Notes: generated by a model from the sequence alone, not told the origin. 64,000 nucleotides of DNA from CADEDV01 sp036383515 (GCA_036383515.1 DASVOE010000004.1:1-64000), one strand, 5' to 3'. Positions 8,647 to 17,473 are shown, counted from the first letter of the stretch. A program made the numbers and translations.

Positions 8647-8700
8647 ATGTTGTGCGTTCATATTTTCTGTTAACTGACTGAAAATATGAACGCACAATAT
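8647..8700. terminator. Long stem-loop between the two island genes
   Basis: A perfect 17-bp stem (TGTGCGTTCATATTTTC at 8651-8667 with its complement at 8680-8696) surrounds a 12-nt loop. Four more pairs, one of them G-U, extend it to 8647 and 8700. It lies 32-85 bp beyond the stop codon of the 136-residue gene. It may be a terminator or a structural DNA site. Confidence 0.6.
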
Positions 8701-8731
8701 TACGTTTATCAAATAAAAGTTTTTGAAAAAC

Positions 8732-9142
8732 TTACAAATCACTCCATTTAAAAACTTCTAAAGTTTCGCCTTGTTCCTGTTCTTTAGTTATCTCGTCTAT
8801 AGTGTCGTCTGTTGGGTAATAGCCTTGAATACTTGAATGAACAATTAATTTCTTATCATTAATGACTTTGTCTATAAAGTCCACGACAACTTCTAATTCT
8901 TCGTCAGGTGTATTAGCTCCAAACAAACTCATGTGTGTGTGCCAATCGCAGTCTGTGTCACCTGTAAAGCCCAAAGTAACTTCCTTGTCTTGTGTAGTTA
9001 ACCAAAATGTGAGTTTGCCTTGGTTACTTTTATAATCAATGTCAATAATGTCGTTTGGCTTAATAGTACACAAATCCTTGAATTGAGGAAAGCGGTCAAT
9101 TATTTTTGGAATAATATAGTTGGTAAATTCTTTCTGATTCAT
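8732..9142 (-). CDS. Unknown acidic cytoplasmic protein in the cassette-like island
   Basis: I do not recognise this 136-residue protein. It has no signal peptide or membrane segment, is acidic overall, and looks like a single small alpha/beta domain (KLTFWLTT, EVTLGFTGDTDCDWHTHM, DEELEVVVDFIDKV, KLIVHSS). Such compact acidic proteins are typical of gene-cassette cargo and of immunity-type proteins, but nothing here proves either. The ATG at 9142 is preferred over an in-frame TTG at 9148. It lies between two attC-like repeats on the same strand as the methyltransferase remnant and is AT-rich compared with its neighbours. Confidence 0.6.
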   Translation of the reverse strand: MNQKEFTNYIIPKIIDRFPQFKDLCTIKPNDIIDIDYKSNQGKLTFWLTTQDKEVTLGFTGDTDCDWHTHMSLFGANTPDEELEVVVDFIDKVINDKKLIVHSSIQGYYPTDDTIDEITKEQEQGETLEVFKWSDL

Positions 9143-9159
9143 TGTCAAAACTTAGCTGT

Positions 9160-9232
9160 CTAATATGGCACACAAAGGTTGATGGCTTGCTGCTGTGCTG
9201 ATATTTTGAATTGCCAGCCCGCAACTGTAGCC
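9160..9232 (-). repeat. attC-like imperfect palindrome, site C (degenerate)
   Basis: It shares GGCTTGC-N7-CTGATATT with site B at identical spacing and ends in GTAGCC (9227-9232), a decayed form of the GTTAGC core. The opposite end, CTAAT at 9160-9164, is a weak match to CTAAC. It lies directly upstream of the 136-residue gene, so each gene of the island is bounded by one copy on each side. Confidence 0.35.
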
Positions 9233-9590
9233 GAATGAAAAACCAAAATAAAAAATTTATTCTAATGTTCAATAGCATTCCGTTACACGGGACTACAGAT
9301 GATAAGTGATTTATCGTTGATGATTTATTAGTCAATTAGCATAGCAGCAAACCGCATATCCCCTATAGTTTTTCTATTTCAAGTACTGCGTCAAGTCTAA
9401 AGTTATTAAGGTCGGCCGGCCGCATAGTATTTTCACAGTTATGTCTAATTAGTTCGAAATGTCATTTAAAATTGCAGCCAACACATAAATATACGCTACT
9501 CCAGATATAATTTTCAACTGACAATCACAACAAATTTTTATCCAATCTATTATTTTCATACCTCAAAAAAATAGATTGATAGCACCAGAA

Positions 9591-9649
9591 ATAAAAAAGT
9601 GATGGCTTTATTAGCGATACCGCTGCAAGATACCGGCTAATGCCATCAC
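9591..9649 (-). terminator. Intrinsic terminator of the hemerythrin gene
   Basis: On the minus strand an 8-bp outer stem GTGATGGC/GCCATCAC and a 6-bp inner stem ATTAGC/GCTAAT (separated by a 3-nt bulge) are followed directly by a run of six T. The loop contains GATACCG twice. Confidence 0.75.
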
Positions 9650-9714
9650 TAACCCTAACGCTGCTTGAACAGCTTTTTTATAACACCAGCTTTATGCCTG
9701 GTATAGAATTTTAT

Positions 9715-10392
9715 TTAAGCTACCATCGCTCCTTCTGTCAGTTCTTCCAGTATTTTCCTGAACCGGGAGAACGACAATCCTCTTTCGGCAATGCTGAATA
9801 AATTACTGAAAACATATTCGGGTGCATTGGTTTGCACCGCTTTCAGCCAGGCGGTGATCTCGCTATTGCTCATACCTTTCATCATCCAGGCGGATGCAAA
9901 AGCTGATTCATCAGCAGGAATCGTGGCTACGATCTTTTGATTCAACGCCATGAGCTCTGCATCAGAATAGTAACGCCATAATCTTTCATTCAACACCGTT
10001 TCTTCTTTGCCCATATGATCCAGGTTAAAGGTCATAAACGCAATAAAAGAATGAAGGATGGCATTACCGGTGTCTATCCTGTCGGTAACCAGACTTTGTT
10101 TTTCAAACGTTTCGAGCAAGCCTCTTAATTTTTCAGCCAATAGATGATCTTCCACATGTTCCTGTTCAAATGCATCTACCAGGGAAGGCTCGTATTGCTG
10201 GATGACCGGCAGAATAGAATGATCTTCATGTGCCGCATGCTTATCAAAAACGTCCAGTACTTGTGTTACTTTTTCCAGGGCCAGTTCAGCTTCTTCTATA
10301 TTACCAAAGCTGGTTTGCTGCAGGGTCAATGCAGTATCGTATAGCAAAGCCCGGAGAGCTTTGTGTATCTGGTTGAAAATATTGTAACGCAT
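9715..10392 (-). CDS. Hemerythrin HHE domain protein
   Basis: The 225-residue protein has a four-helix cation-binding pattern: His in FNQIHKAL (residue 10), HAAHEDHSIL (near residue 57), EQEHVEDH (near residue 80) and NLDHMGKEE (near residue 128). These would give a diiron site. About 75 further C-terminal residues form a helical tail of unknown role. Such cytoplasmic proteins bind O2 or NO or act in iron and nitrosative stress. It is a single-gene unit with a strong terminator and no linked regulator. Confidence 0.85.
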   Translation of the reverse strand: MRYNIFNQIHKALRALLYDTALTLQQTSFGNIEEAELALEKVTQVLDVFDKHAAHEDHSILPVIQQYEPSLVDAFEQEHVEDHLLAEKLRGLLETFEKQSLVTDRIDTGNAILHSFIAFMTFNLDHMGKEETVLNERLWRYYSDAELMALNQKIVATIPADESAFASAWMMKGMSNSEITAWLKAVQTNAPEYVFSNLFSIAERGLSFSRFRKILEELTEGAMVA

Positions 10393-10503
10393 AAGATATA
10401 AGTTTAAGGGAGGTCAATTAATTTAATGATTCAAATCTCCATCTTATAACAGCGCAGGTCAAGAGAGCCTTGGATGAATTGAATATTGAAGTGATTGAAT
10501 TGT

Positions 10504-10534
10504 AAAAAAAGAGGGACTCAAAAATAAGTCCCTC
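10504..10534 (-). terminator. Intrinsic terminator of the DUF5602-like gene
   Basis: An 8-bp stem GAGGGACT/AGTCCCTC with an 8-nt loop lies 24 bp past the stop codon and is followed on the minus strand by seven T. Confidence 0.85.
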
Positions 10535-10557
10535 GTGATTGCTAACACCTGCTGTGC

Positions 10558-11349
10558 TTATGACGCTTGCCTGTATACAAATCCTTCGAGTACCACACTG
10601 GTAACACCGTTTGCCTTTTCAACCCGCATGGAAGTAGGATAATATCCTGCTTTTTTAAACTTAGAAGGCACGGGAAAATTTCTTTGAAAAGAAGAGTTGT
10701 TATCTAAAAATAATTTGGTGATCATGGGCTCATAAAAAGTAACATTGCCATTATAAGATCCATACAGGAATGTTTGGGTGAAAGTGCCGCCGTTTATTTC
10801 CGGGGTACTTACATCGATCCAGTGTGTTCCCATCTGTGGCACACCACCGGGTGTCGGCACATATAATCCCGGGAGAACATCGGGCATATATCCTGCGGCT
10901 GGAAAATTAAGAAACCCGGTATTATTTACTTCATAGGGTGGGATCGCCTTTCTTTCTGTTTCATCCGTCATATAAAAATGAAAATCAAAATGCGGTAAGT
11001 CGTAAACACCTGCGGGTTCATGTCCATTAGGGTTCCAGTCGAGCAATGCATGCAGGAAAGGTGTGACGGAAACTTTAGGATGGAAAACGAGTGACAGGCC
11101 ATTGGCATGGTTATGACCTCCATTGTGTTCGCCTCCGGGGTCAAGGCTATTCATCGCAGCATCATCAATGGAAATTGCAATACGGGTTGGTTTGTTCTCA
11201 TCATCAATCTGCACCCAGGTCCAGGCTTTGCCATGCTGGAACTGATAAACGGGTCCTTTGAAAATGCCACCGTTTTCATTTTTGTCTTTGGTACAGGATA
11301 CTAGGGTTAATACGGCTACTGCTACGAGTAAGAAATTTTTTTTCATCAT
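10558..11349 (-). CDS. DUF5602/TTHB210-like lipoprotein
   Basis: The lipoprotein signal ends in Thr-Leu-Val-Ser-Cys (near residue 19). The mature part contains GKAWTWVQIDDENKPTRIAI, a His-rich stretch (GEHNGGHNHANG), LDWNPNGHEPAGVYDLPHFD and FHFYM. These blocks fit the DUF5602 / TTHB210-like family of secreted proteins. The dense His residues suggest a metal site, though that is inference. Function is unknown. It is divergent from the large sensor gene at 11564, with about 210 bp between them. Confidence 0.6.
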   Translation of the reverse strand: MMKKNFLLVAVAVLTLVSCTKDKNENGGIFKGPVYQFQHGKAWTWVQIDDENKPTRIAISIDDAAMNSLDPGGEHNGGHNHANGLSLVFHPKVSVTPFLHALLDWNPNGHEPAGVYDLPHFDFHFYMTDETERKAIPPYEVNNTGFLNFPAAGYMPDVLPGLYVPTPGGVPQMGTHWIDVSTPEINGGTFTQTFLYGSYNGNVTFYEPMITKLFLDNNSSFQRNFPVPSKFKKAGYYPTSMRVEKANGVTSVVLEGFVYRQAS

Positions 11350-11563
11350 GGTTGGTTTATTGATTAATGTATTTAATAGCTCAAATATCTCCTGCGCCTC
11401 TAATACTTTCTATTACACGTTGTATGAACTGTCGTAACTCCTGTATGGGAACTTTGCTCTATTAATTAACTGCATACAATTGGTACCCGTTTTATTGCAA
11501 TTCATCTGTATAGCCGGCAACTCATCCCGGCAAAAACCCAATTTGAGCCGTCATTGTTTATAT

Positions 11564-14500
11564 TTGAAGAATACATTAACACCTGCGTTGAAAAAATACG
11601 GGCTGCATATTTTTTCGTTTCTTCTATTCTTTTTGCCCGCTGCCGCACAGCAGGCCAAAAAATATTCTTTTACCCATTACGGTGTTGCCCAGGGACTGGG
11701 TTCGAATGAGGTGGCGACTTCAATACAGGATGCAGAAGGTTATATATGGGTAGGTACTACCAACGGCTTACAACGATTCGATGGCAATCGCTTTCAAACG
11801 TTCCGGCATGAAAAAGGAAACCGGGCATCATTGCCTGCTAATTATGTGATGCATTTAATGATCGATAAGAAAAAAAACCTTTGGGTGCATACAGCTGGCG
11901 ATAGGATTGGCATTTTCAATACCAGGGATTTCACTTTTCATGAAGCAGCGATCAGGCCTTCCAACCCGGAGTGGATAAAGGAGGCTAAGGGAATAGTACA
12001 GGATGAAGAAGGAAATATTATACTATTGATCGCTAACTATGAGCTGCTGACCTATAATGAAAAAACGAATGAGTTTTCCCCGGAGCATAATTTTATTTCT
12101 TCTCCACCGGGTTGGAAAGTGGTAGGTATTTTTCACTTACCCGGCACTCCAAAATATATCCTCAGTTCAAAGTTGGGAATGGCTATCTATAACCGGCAAA
12201 CAAAACAACTTAGCTATACAGGACATAATGCAGGAAAAGAAAAACTGATAGATGAATTTGGTGCATTGAGTACACCTGTAGGTTTTCTGTTGGATCAACA
12301 GGGTCGCTTATGGTTTGATAATTGGGATGGGATACCTGCACTGTATTGCTATGACCTGAAAAAAAATGAAGTGGTGTTGAACAAGCATCGCCTTTTGCCG
12401 CTGGTGCAGGCATATCATGAACTGGGAGGCTTACTACAGCAAAAGGATGGAACTATCTGGATAAAGGGATTGGGAATACTGGCTCAATACCGGGAAAAAG
12501 AAAAACAATTTCAACTGGTATATAATGGATATGAAAACGAGCAAAGCATTTCTTTTACCAGGATAAATGATTTTTTTGAAGACAGAGAACAAAATATCTG
12601 GGTTGCCACCAATAATAATGGTTTGTACCGCTTTAATCCCGGTTCGCAGTTTTTTACCAATATCCGGCAGGTCAACCGGCAAAGCAATAAACCGGGTGAT
12701 GGGAGTGTGATGTCTTTTGTTGTAACCAGACAGGGAACCTTATTGACCGGTACTTGGGGAGATGGTATATATCATTACGACCGGAATTTTAATGTGCTGC
12801 CACTTAATATCCATGGGTTTGGTGAAAAAGGAACACCATCAGTGTGGGGTATGTTTGCATCGAAAGATAGTAATACCATCTGGCTGGCTGCACAGCCAGG
12901 TTTATATAAAATAGATCAATCAAAGAGAACACAAACTTTTTACAATCCTGAACTGATAAAGGATTTAACCGTGCGGCAGGCAGCGGAAGATAAGTTGGGC
13001 AACCTGTGGATAGGTACTCATGGCCGTGGTCTTTTTAAATGGAACAAAGAAAAAGGGAAATTGAATTTTGATGCAGGTGTTTCTGCATTTACCAAAGTGC
13101 CGGTAACACATATACTGAAAATTGTTATCGATCGCCGTGATTATGTATGGATATGTACATCCGCTAACGGCGTTTATGTCATAGATCCGGACACGGATAA
13201 AATATTGTTGCATTTTGGAACGAATGAATCCCCTGAAAGAAAACTGTTGTGGGATGGTGTTGTCAACATTGTGGAGTATGATGATTCTACTATCGCTATA
13301 GCTGCCAATGGTATTCATTTATACAATACCCGTACAAAAGAAATTACCAAAACGATCCCGATACCTGAATCCATTGCGGGTAATATGGCTTCGATGGAAA
13401 AGGACAGGCAGGGTTATCTCTGGGTATCCATGACAAGCGGGATATGCAGGGTGAATCCGAAGAACGGGATATTTATTCATTTTGACAGGGTGGATGGAAT
13501 CAGTAATGATTATTTTATTACAGCGGCTTCTGCGGCGCTCCCCGATGGGAGATTGGTATTTGGAGCCGATAACCAACTGGTTGCTTTTGATCCATCCAAT
13601 ATACAGATCAATAATCCAGCTCCGGATATAAGCATCACTGGTTTTAAGCTTATGAATAAATCATTGCTTGTTGACTCATTGCTCGGGCAAAACAGAATAG
13701 AGCTGGCTCCGGAGGATAATTCCATTGCGATCGAATTTTCGGGACTTAGTTATAATGGCACTTATATTATTAAATATAAATTAGATGAGCTGGACAAAGA
13801 TTGGGTCAGGGCCGACAAGAGTAATACAGCCGTCTATTCCTATTTGCCTCCGGGCACTTTTACCTTCCTGGTAAGAAGTGAAGATGCAGAAGGCAATGCA
13901 TCAAAGAATGTAACAAAGATGATCATCAGGGTGAGACCACCTTTCTGGCGAACATGGTGGTTTCTCGGGCTTGTGATATTTGCTGCCACCGTTGTTCTCT
14001 TTTGGTTAGATAAATTGCGGATGCAGAAAATAAGAGGCTTGGAAAGTGTAAGAACCCGTATCGCCACCAGCCTTACTGAAGATATGAGCAGCTCCTTATC
14101 TAATATCAATATCTCCAGCGAGCTGGCGAAAACAAAAATTGATATAGATACACATCGTACCAAAGAATATATAGGTCAGATCAGTGAAACGAGTAATCGT
14201 ATGGTGCAGGCGATGTATGATATGGTATGGAGTATAGATCCCAAGAATGATACGATGGCAGATACCATTGACCGGATGAAAAGTTTTTGTACAGAAATAG
14301 AAAACACCTACCCCATCAGTATTAATTTTGATGTAGACAAACCGGTGAACCGGCTGCAACTGGATATGGAGCATCGCTACGAGATACTTTGCATTTATAA
14401 AGAAGCTGTGACGAATGCCGCCAAATATTCAGATGGGCGGTATATAAAAGTGAGCCTTCGTTATAATAAGTCACGTTTGCTGATGATCATTATGGATGAT

Positions 14501-14647
14501 GGCAAAGGATTTTTGATGACGGATGCAACGATGCTGGGCCGGGGTATCAGTGATATGCGCCGGCGGGCAGCAGGTATCAATGCCATTTTTTATATTGAAT
14601 CAGAGATCAATACAGGAACAATAGTGAAGGTAGAAATGCCGGTGTGA
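11564..14647 (+). CDS. Propeller sensor histidine-kinase homologue lacking the phospho-accepting His
   Basis: The order is signal peptide (LHIFSFLLFFLPAAAQQ), about a dozen beta-propeller repeats (motifs such as GYIWVGTTNGLQRFDG and GNLWIGTHGRGLFKWN), a Y_Y_Y domain, one membrane helix (near 13,950-14,010) and a HisKA_3/HATPase core. The ATPase boxes look intact: KEAVTNAAKYSDG (N box), DDGKGF (G1) and GRGISDM (G2). In the dimerisation helix, however, the usual DLHDNxGS is replaced by SLTEDMSS, so Thr (codon 14075-14077) stands where the His should be. No receiver domain or regulator gene is adjacent. The paralogue at 41383 keeps the His. No ATG precedes the signal peptide; a TTG at 11564 or 11588 is the likely start, while a TTG at 11480 seems too early. 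It probably acts in the membrane as a pseudokinase or dimer partner. Confidence 0.85.
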   Translation: MKNTLTPALKKYGLHIFSFLLFFLPAAAQQAKKYSFTHYGVAQGLGSNEVATSIQDAEGYIWVGTTNGLQRFDGNRFQTFRHEKGNRASLPANYVMHLMIDKKKNLWVHTAGDRIGIFNTRDFTFHEAAIRPSNPEWIKEAKGIVQDEEGNIILLIANYELLTYNEKTNEFSPEHNFISSPPGWKVVGIFHLPGTPKYILSSKLGMAIYNRQTKQLSYTGHNAGKEKLIDEFGALSTPVGFLLDQQGRLWFDNWDGIPALYCYDLKKNEVVLNKHRLLPLVQAYHELGGLLQQKDGTIWIKGLGILAQYREKEKQFQLVYNGYENEQSISFTRINDFFEDREQNIWVATNNNGLYRFNPGSQFFTNIRQVNRQSNKPGDGSVMSFVVTRQGTLLTGTWGDGIYHYDRNFNVLPLNIHGFGEKGTPSVWGMFASKDSNTIWLAAQPGLYKIDQSKRTQTFYNPELIKDLTVRQAAEDKLGNLWIGTHGRGLFKWNKEKGKLNFDAGVSAFTKVPVTHILKIVIDRRDYVWICTSANGVYVIDPDTDKILLHFGTNESPERKLLWDGVVNIVEYDDSTIAIAANGIHLYNTRTKEITKTIPIPESIAGNMASMEKDRQGYLWVSMTSGICRVNPKNGIFIHFDRVDGISNDYFITAASAALPDGRLVFGADNQLVAFDPSNIQINNPAPDISITGFKLMNKSLLVDSLLGQNRIELAPEDNSIAIEFSGLSYNGTYIIKYKLDELDKDWVRADKSNTAVYSYLPPGTFTFLVRSEDAEGNASKNVTKMIIRVRPPFWRTWWFLGLVIFAATVVLFWLDKLRMQKIRGLESVRTRIATSLTEDMSSSLSNINISSELAKTKIDIDTHRTKEYIGQISETSNRMVQAMYDMVWSIDPKNDTMADTIDRMKSFCTEIENTYPISINFDVDKPVNRLQLDMEHRYEILCIYKEAVTNAAKYSDGRYIKVSLRYNKSRLLMIIMDDGKGFLMTDATMLGRGISDMRRRAAGINAIFYIESEINTGTIVKVEMPV

Positions 14648-14659
14648 TTATAATACCAG

Positions 14660-16213
14660 TTACAGTTTAATCTCTTCCGCATGCTGATCAAAAAACTTAT
14701 ACTCGGTCAGATGACAATTAGTGTCCTGCACTAATTTTGTTTTTTGACCAAACTTCTTATTCCATTTTGCCATCCTGGTAGACCAGGGCCAGCCTTTGGT
14801 TAAGTAAGCATACATGATCGGGTGAACAACTAATGTAAGACCGGCATTCTTATGCGTAATCAGGTAACTGAGGTTCTTTTCGATCTCATCCTCTAATAAT
14901 AAGGTAGAAGAAATTTTTCCTGTGCCATTGCAACTGGGGCAAAGCTCCTGTGTATTGATATTCATCTCGGGCTTCATCCGTTGGCGGGTGATCTGCATCA
15001 ACCCAAACTTGGAAATAGGCAATACAGCATGCTTGGCCCTGTCCGGCGCCATAAACTCTTCCATCTTCTCCATCAACTTCCGTTTGTTTTCCGGAAATTT
15101 CATATCAATGAAATCCACTACGATAATACCACCGAGGTCACGCAGGCGGAGCTGGCGGGCTACTTCTTCACCAGCCTCCAGGTTTGTTTCCAATGCGTTT
15201 TGCTCCTGGTTATTACTTACACTTTTATAACCGCTGTTAATATCAATTACATGCAGTGCTTCAGTATGTTCAATGATAAGGTAAGCGCCACTGTTCAGGT
15301 TAACGGTTTTGCCAAAAGATGATTTGACCTGTTTAGTAATGCCAAATGAATCAAATAATGTAGAACCATTCTGGTAAAAAGAAACGATATCAGCTTTTTC
15401 CGGTGCAATACGCTGAATGTATGTTTTGGTATCAGCAAAGATCGTTTTATCATTGACTACGATCTTATTGAAATCTTCGTTCAACAGATCCCTGAGCATA
15501 CTCGTGGTCTTTGTTTGCTCACTTAATATTTTAGCCGGAGCTACAGCCCCTTTCAGGTTATGTTGAATACTCTTCCACATTTCCACCAATGCAGAAAGGT
15601 CTTCATGCAGTTCTGCCGTATTTTTTCCTTCAGCGGCAGTACGTACAATGACCCCAAAATTTTTTGGCTTGATGGCTTCTACTATTTTCTGTAACCGCTT
15701 TCTTTCTTCAGAGGAGTGGATCTTTCTTGAAACGGCTACGATATCATTAAAAGGAGTGACAACCACAAACCGCCCGGGCAAAGAAATTTCGCAGCTTAGT
15801 CTTGGTCCTTTAGCTGCAATGGGTTCTTTTAAGATCTGCACTAAAATATTGGGCTTGCCACCCAATACTTCATTGATCTTGCCGGTCTTTACGATCTCGG
15901 GCTCAATGGTGAACTTACCAAAATCAAGACCCTGTTCACTCTTGTCGTTCATACACATGCCAGTGAACTTCAGTAATGATTTGGCATAGGGACTCAGGTC
16001 GGTATAGTGAAGAAAGGCGTCTTTCTCAAATCCAACATCCACAAAAGCAGCATTCAATCCCGGGATAAGTTTTTTTACTTTTCCGAGATAAAGATCGCCT
16101 ACGGCAAAACGGGCATCGCTTTTTTCGCTATGCAGTTCCACCAGTTTCTTGTCTTCCAGCAGGGCTATTTCAACTCCCTGTGGGGCGGCATTAATAATAA
16201 GTTCTTTGTTCAT
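14660..16213 (-). CDS. rng: Ribonuclease G
   Basis: The 517-residue protein has the RNase E/G order: N-terminal RNase H-like part, S1 domain (GDLYLGKVKKLIPGLNAAFV), the sensor and DNase-like region, the catalytic metal site (RLRDLGGIIVVDFIDM, with the two conserved Asp), and a zinc-link-type CPSCNGTGK late in the chain. It cleaves single-stranded 5'-monophosphorylated RNA and matures 16S rRNA 5' ends. The long RNase E tail is absent, hence RNase G. The gene lies 12 bp convergent to the sensor kinase, and the COX24-like peptide gene is upstream on the same strand. Confidence 0.93.
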   Translation of the reverse strand: MNKELIINAAPQGVEIALLEDKKLVELHSEKSDARFAVGDLYLGKVKKLIPGLNAAFVDVGFEKDAFLHYTDLSPYAKSLLKFTGMCMNDKSEQGLDFGKFTIEPEIVKTGKINEVLGGKPNILVQILKEPIAAKGPRLSCEISLPGRFVVVTPFNDIVAVSRKIHSSEERKRLQKIVEAIKPKNFGVIVRTAAEGKNTAELHEDLSALVEMWKSIQHNLKGAVAPAKILSEQTKTTSMLRDLLNEDFNKIVVNDKTIFADTKTYIQRIAPEKADIVSFYQNGSTLFDSFGITKQVKSSFGKTVNLNSGAYLIIEHTEALHVIDINSGYKSVSNNQEQNALETNLEAGEEVARQLRLRDLGGIIVVDFIDMKFPENKRKLMEKMEEFMAPDRAKHAVLPISKFGLMQITRQRMKPEMNINTQELCPSCNGTGKISSTLLLEDEIEKNLSYLITHKNAGLTLVVHPIMYAYLTKGWPWSTRMAKWNKKFGQKTKLVQDTNCHLTEYKFFDQHAEEIKL

Positions 16214-16366
16214 TACAGCTTACATAAATGAATCACCATTGTGCTGCTGTGTAAACACCGGATGCCAGGTACCGTACTGAATGCGGAAATGTAACCTGTA
16301 AAGTAATGTCTGAAGCAAATTTGGTGAGGGTGCAAACTTGTACGGCAAACAAACCGGTTAACTGAA

Positions 16367-16398
16367 TTATCATCCCGATCTCTTTATCGGGATGATAA
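16367..16398. terminator. 13-bp hairpin after the COX24-like gene
   Basis: A perfect 13-bp stem (TTATCATCCCGAT at 16367-16379, complement at 16386-16398) with a 6-nt loop starts 19 bp after the stop codon of the 31-residue gene. No U-run follows. The ATCCCGAT/ATCGGGAT core resembles other hairpins in this window. Confidence 0.55.
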
Positions 16399-16417
16399 GT
16401 TCGTTACAGAAAAGAAA

Positions 16418-16513
16418 TTACTTGTTTCTTTTCTTATGACGGTTCTTTCTCAGTCTTTTTTTACGCTTGTGCGTCGCAATTTTATGACGCTTCCTTTTTT
16501 TACCACAAGGCAT
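16418..16513 (-). CDS. 31-residue basic protein, AURKAIP1/COX24-like
   Basis: ATG at 16513, TAA at 16418-16420. The product (MPCGKKRKRHKIATHKRKKR followed by LRKNRHKKRNK) is more than half Lys, Arg and His. It matches the short Bacteroidota proteins annotated with the AURKAIP1/COX24 C-terminal domain, whose mitochondrial counterpart mS38 is a small-subunit ribosomal protein. A ribosome-bound role is therefore likely, though not shown here. It lies about 200 bp upstream of rng on the same strand and is easily missed because of its size. Confidence 0.75.
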   Translation of the reverse strand: MPCGKKRKRHKIATHKRKKRLRKNRHKKRNK

Positions 16514-16577
16514 ACTCAAATAATTTTTAAATTCTTGTTTATAATACGTTTCCTGATTTCACAGAATAATTCAATAG

Positions 16578-17447
16578 CTATTTTTTCAACACGTTAATTC
16601 TTTTTTCTATCTCCAATCTTGCTTCCGGCCGGCTGACATATTTCAAACTTACCTGGTACCAGTCTACGGCCGCAGCTTTATCACCTGTTCTTTCATATAC
16701 ATCTGCCAGCATTAAGATGGCTTCCAGGTTATCGGGTTCCAGCCTCGTTACAATTTTTAAGCGATCTGCCGCTTTATCATACTGTCCCGAGATTATTGCC
16801 CCTTTTGCCAATGTTATATGAGCAAAAGTGTTGGTACTGTCTTTATTAATCACTTCCCTGATCTTATTAATGCCTTCCATCGGAGCGGCAGAAATATTTC
16901 CAAACAGGTAGCAGGCACCCAACCCCACTTTTGAAGAATCATTGTCAGGGTTTATCTTTAACGCCCTTTCAAACAAATCTTTAGCCTGCATCGCTTTCCA
17001 TCTCACCATATGAGGGTCGCTATTTTGCTGCAGGTTCTCCAAAAATAAGTGGGCAGCAAAGGTGAGGGATTTTTCCGAATATTCCAATCTGGCTAATTCA
17101 GCTTTATACCAGGCATAAGGTTCAAAAATACGGGCCGAATCCCCCCAGAATCTGGCTAATTGCTCATACACTTTAAGCTGCTGATTTTTTACATCACCCC
17201 GGGAAATAGAGTTTTCCAGTGTGTTGATCCTCATTACCTGTTCGGTGGAAAGTTGTTTTTTAGCCAATGCCAGGATAGAATCAATGGACATATCCTCCTC
17301 CGTGCCATGAGCATGACCATCATCAGCACTATGCTGGGTTTCAGTAACAGTAATTGTTTTTGCAGGTGGGGTGGTACGGCCAAACCGGTAAATCGCTAAA
17401 ACAAGTATGATAGCAAAGGCGATAGTGAGCCACTGAGGTTTCTTCAA
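16578..17447 (-). CDS. Membrane-anchored TPR protein
   Basis: One N-terminal membrane helix (TIAFAIILVLAIYRF) is followed by a His/Asp-rich linker and about four tetratricopeptide repeats (ALKINPDNDSSKVGLGACY, HITLAKGAIISGQYDKAADR, LEAILMLADVYERTGDKAA). The repeats should form a protein-binding scaffold outside the cytoplasm. A longer frame begins at a TTG at 17468, but that TTG lies inside the -7 promoter box at 17466-17473. The next in-frame TTG at 17447 (before AAG-AAA-CCT) is therefore preferred. Partner unknown. HU lies upstream on the same strand. Confidence 0.75.
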   Translation of the reverse strand: MKKPQWLTIAFAIILVLAIYRFGRTTPPAKTITVTETQHSADDGHAHGTEEDMSIDSILALAKKQLSTEQVMRINTLENSISRGDVKNQQLKVYEQLARFWGDSARIFEPYAWYKAELARLEYSEKSLTFAAHLFLENLQQNSDPHMVRWKAMQAKDLFERALKINPDNDSSKVGLGACYLFGNISAAPMEGINKIREVINKDSTNTFAHITLAKGAIISGQYDKAADRLKIVTRLEPDNLEAILMLADVYERTGDKAAAVDWYQVSLKYVSRPEARLEIEKRINVLKK

Positions 17448-17465
17448 GTTAAAAATTTCAGTTGG

Positions 17466-17473
17466 CAAAGGTA
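17466..17473 (-). promoter_or_regulatory. -7 box of the TPR gene
   Basis: TACCTTTG followed by CC on the minus strand. It overlaps the earlier possible start codon and so argues for the start at 17447. No clear TTG is seen at the -33 position. Confidence 0.5.

Larger units (their letters stand above)
9143..9714. other. Long non-coding stretch beside the island
   Basis: About 570 bp without a convincing gene. It holds the third attC-like repeat (9160-9232) and the hemerythrin terminator (9591-9649). Between 9240 and 9590 the sequence is AT-rich with scattered stops, and I see no gene or RNA fold in it. A short open frame at 9096-9335 overlaps the neighbouring start and the repeat and is not supported. 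Confidence 0.5.

Noticed and set aside
9096..9335. Open frame of about 79 codons on the minus strand upstream of the 136-residue gene
   Set aside because: It overlaps the real start in another frame, runs through the attC-like repeat and shows no protein-like composition.
11480..11563. Longer N-terminus for the propeller sensor
   Set aside because: It needs a TTG start and adds residues without features; the signal peptide begins after 11564.
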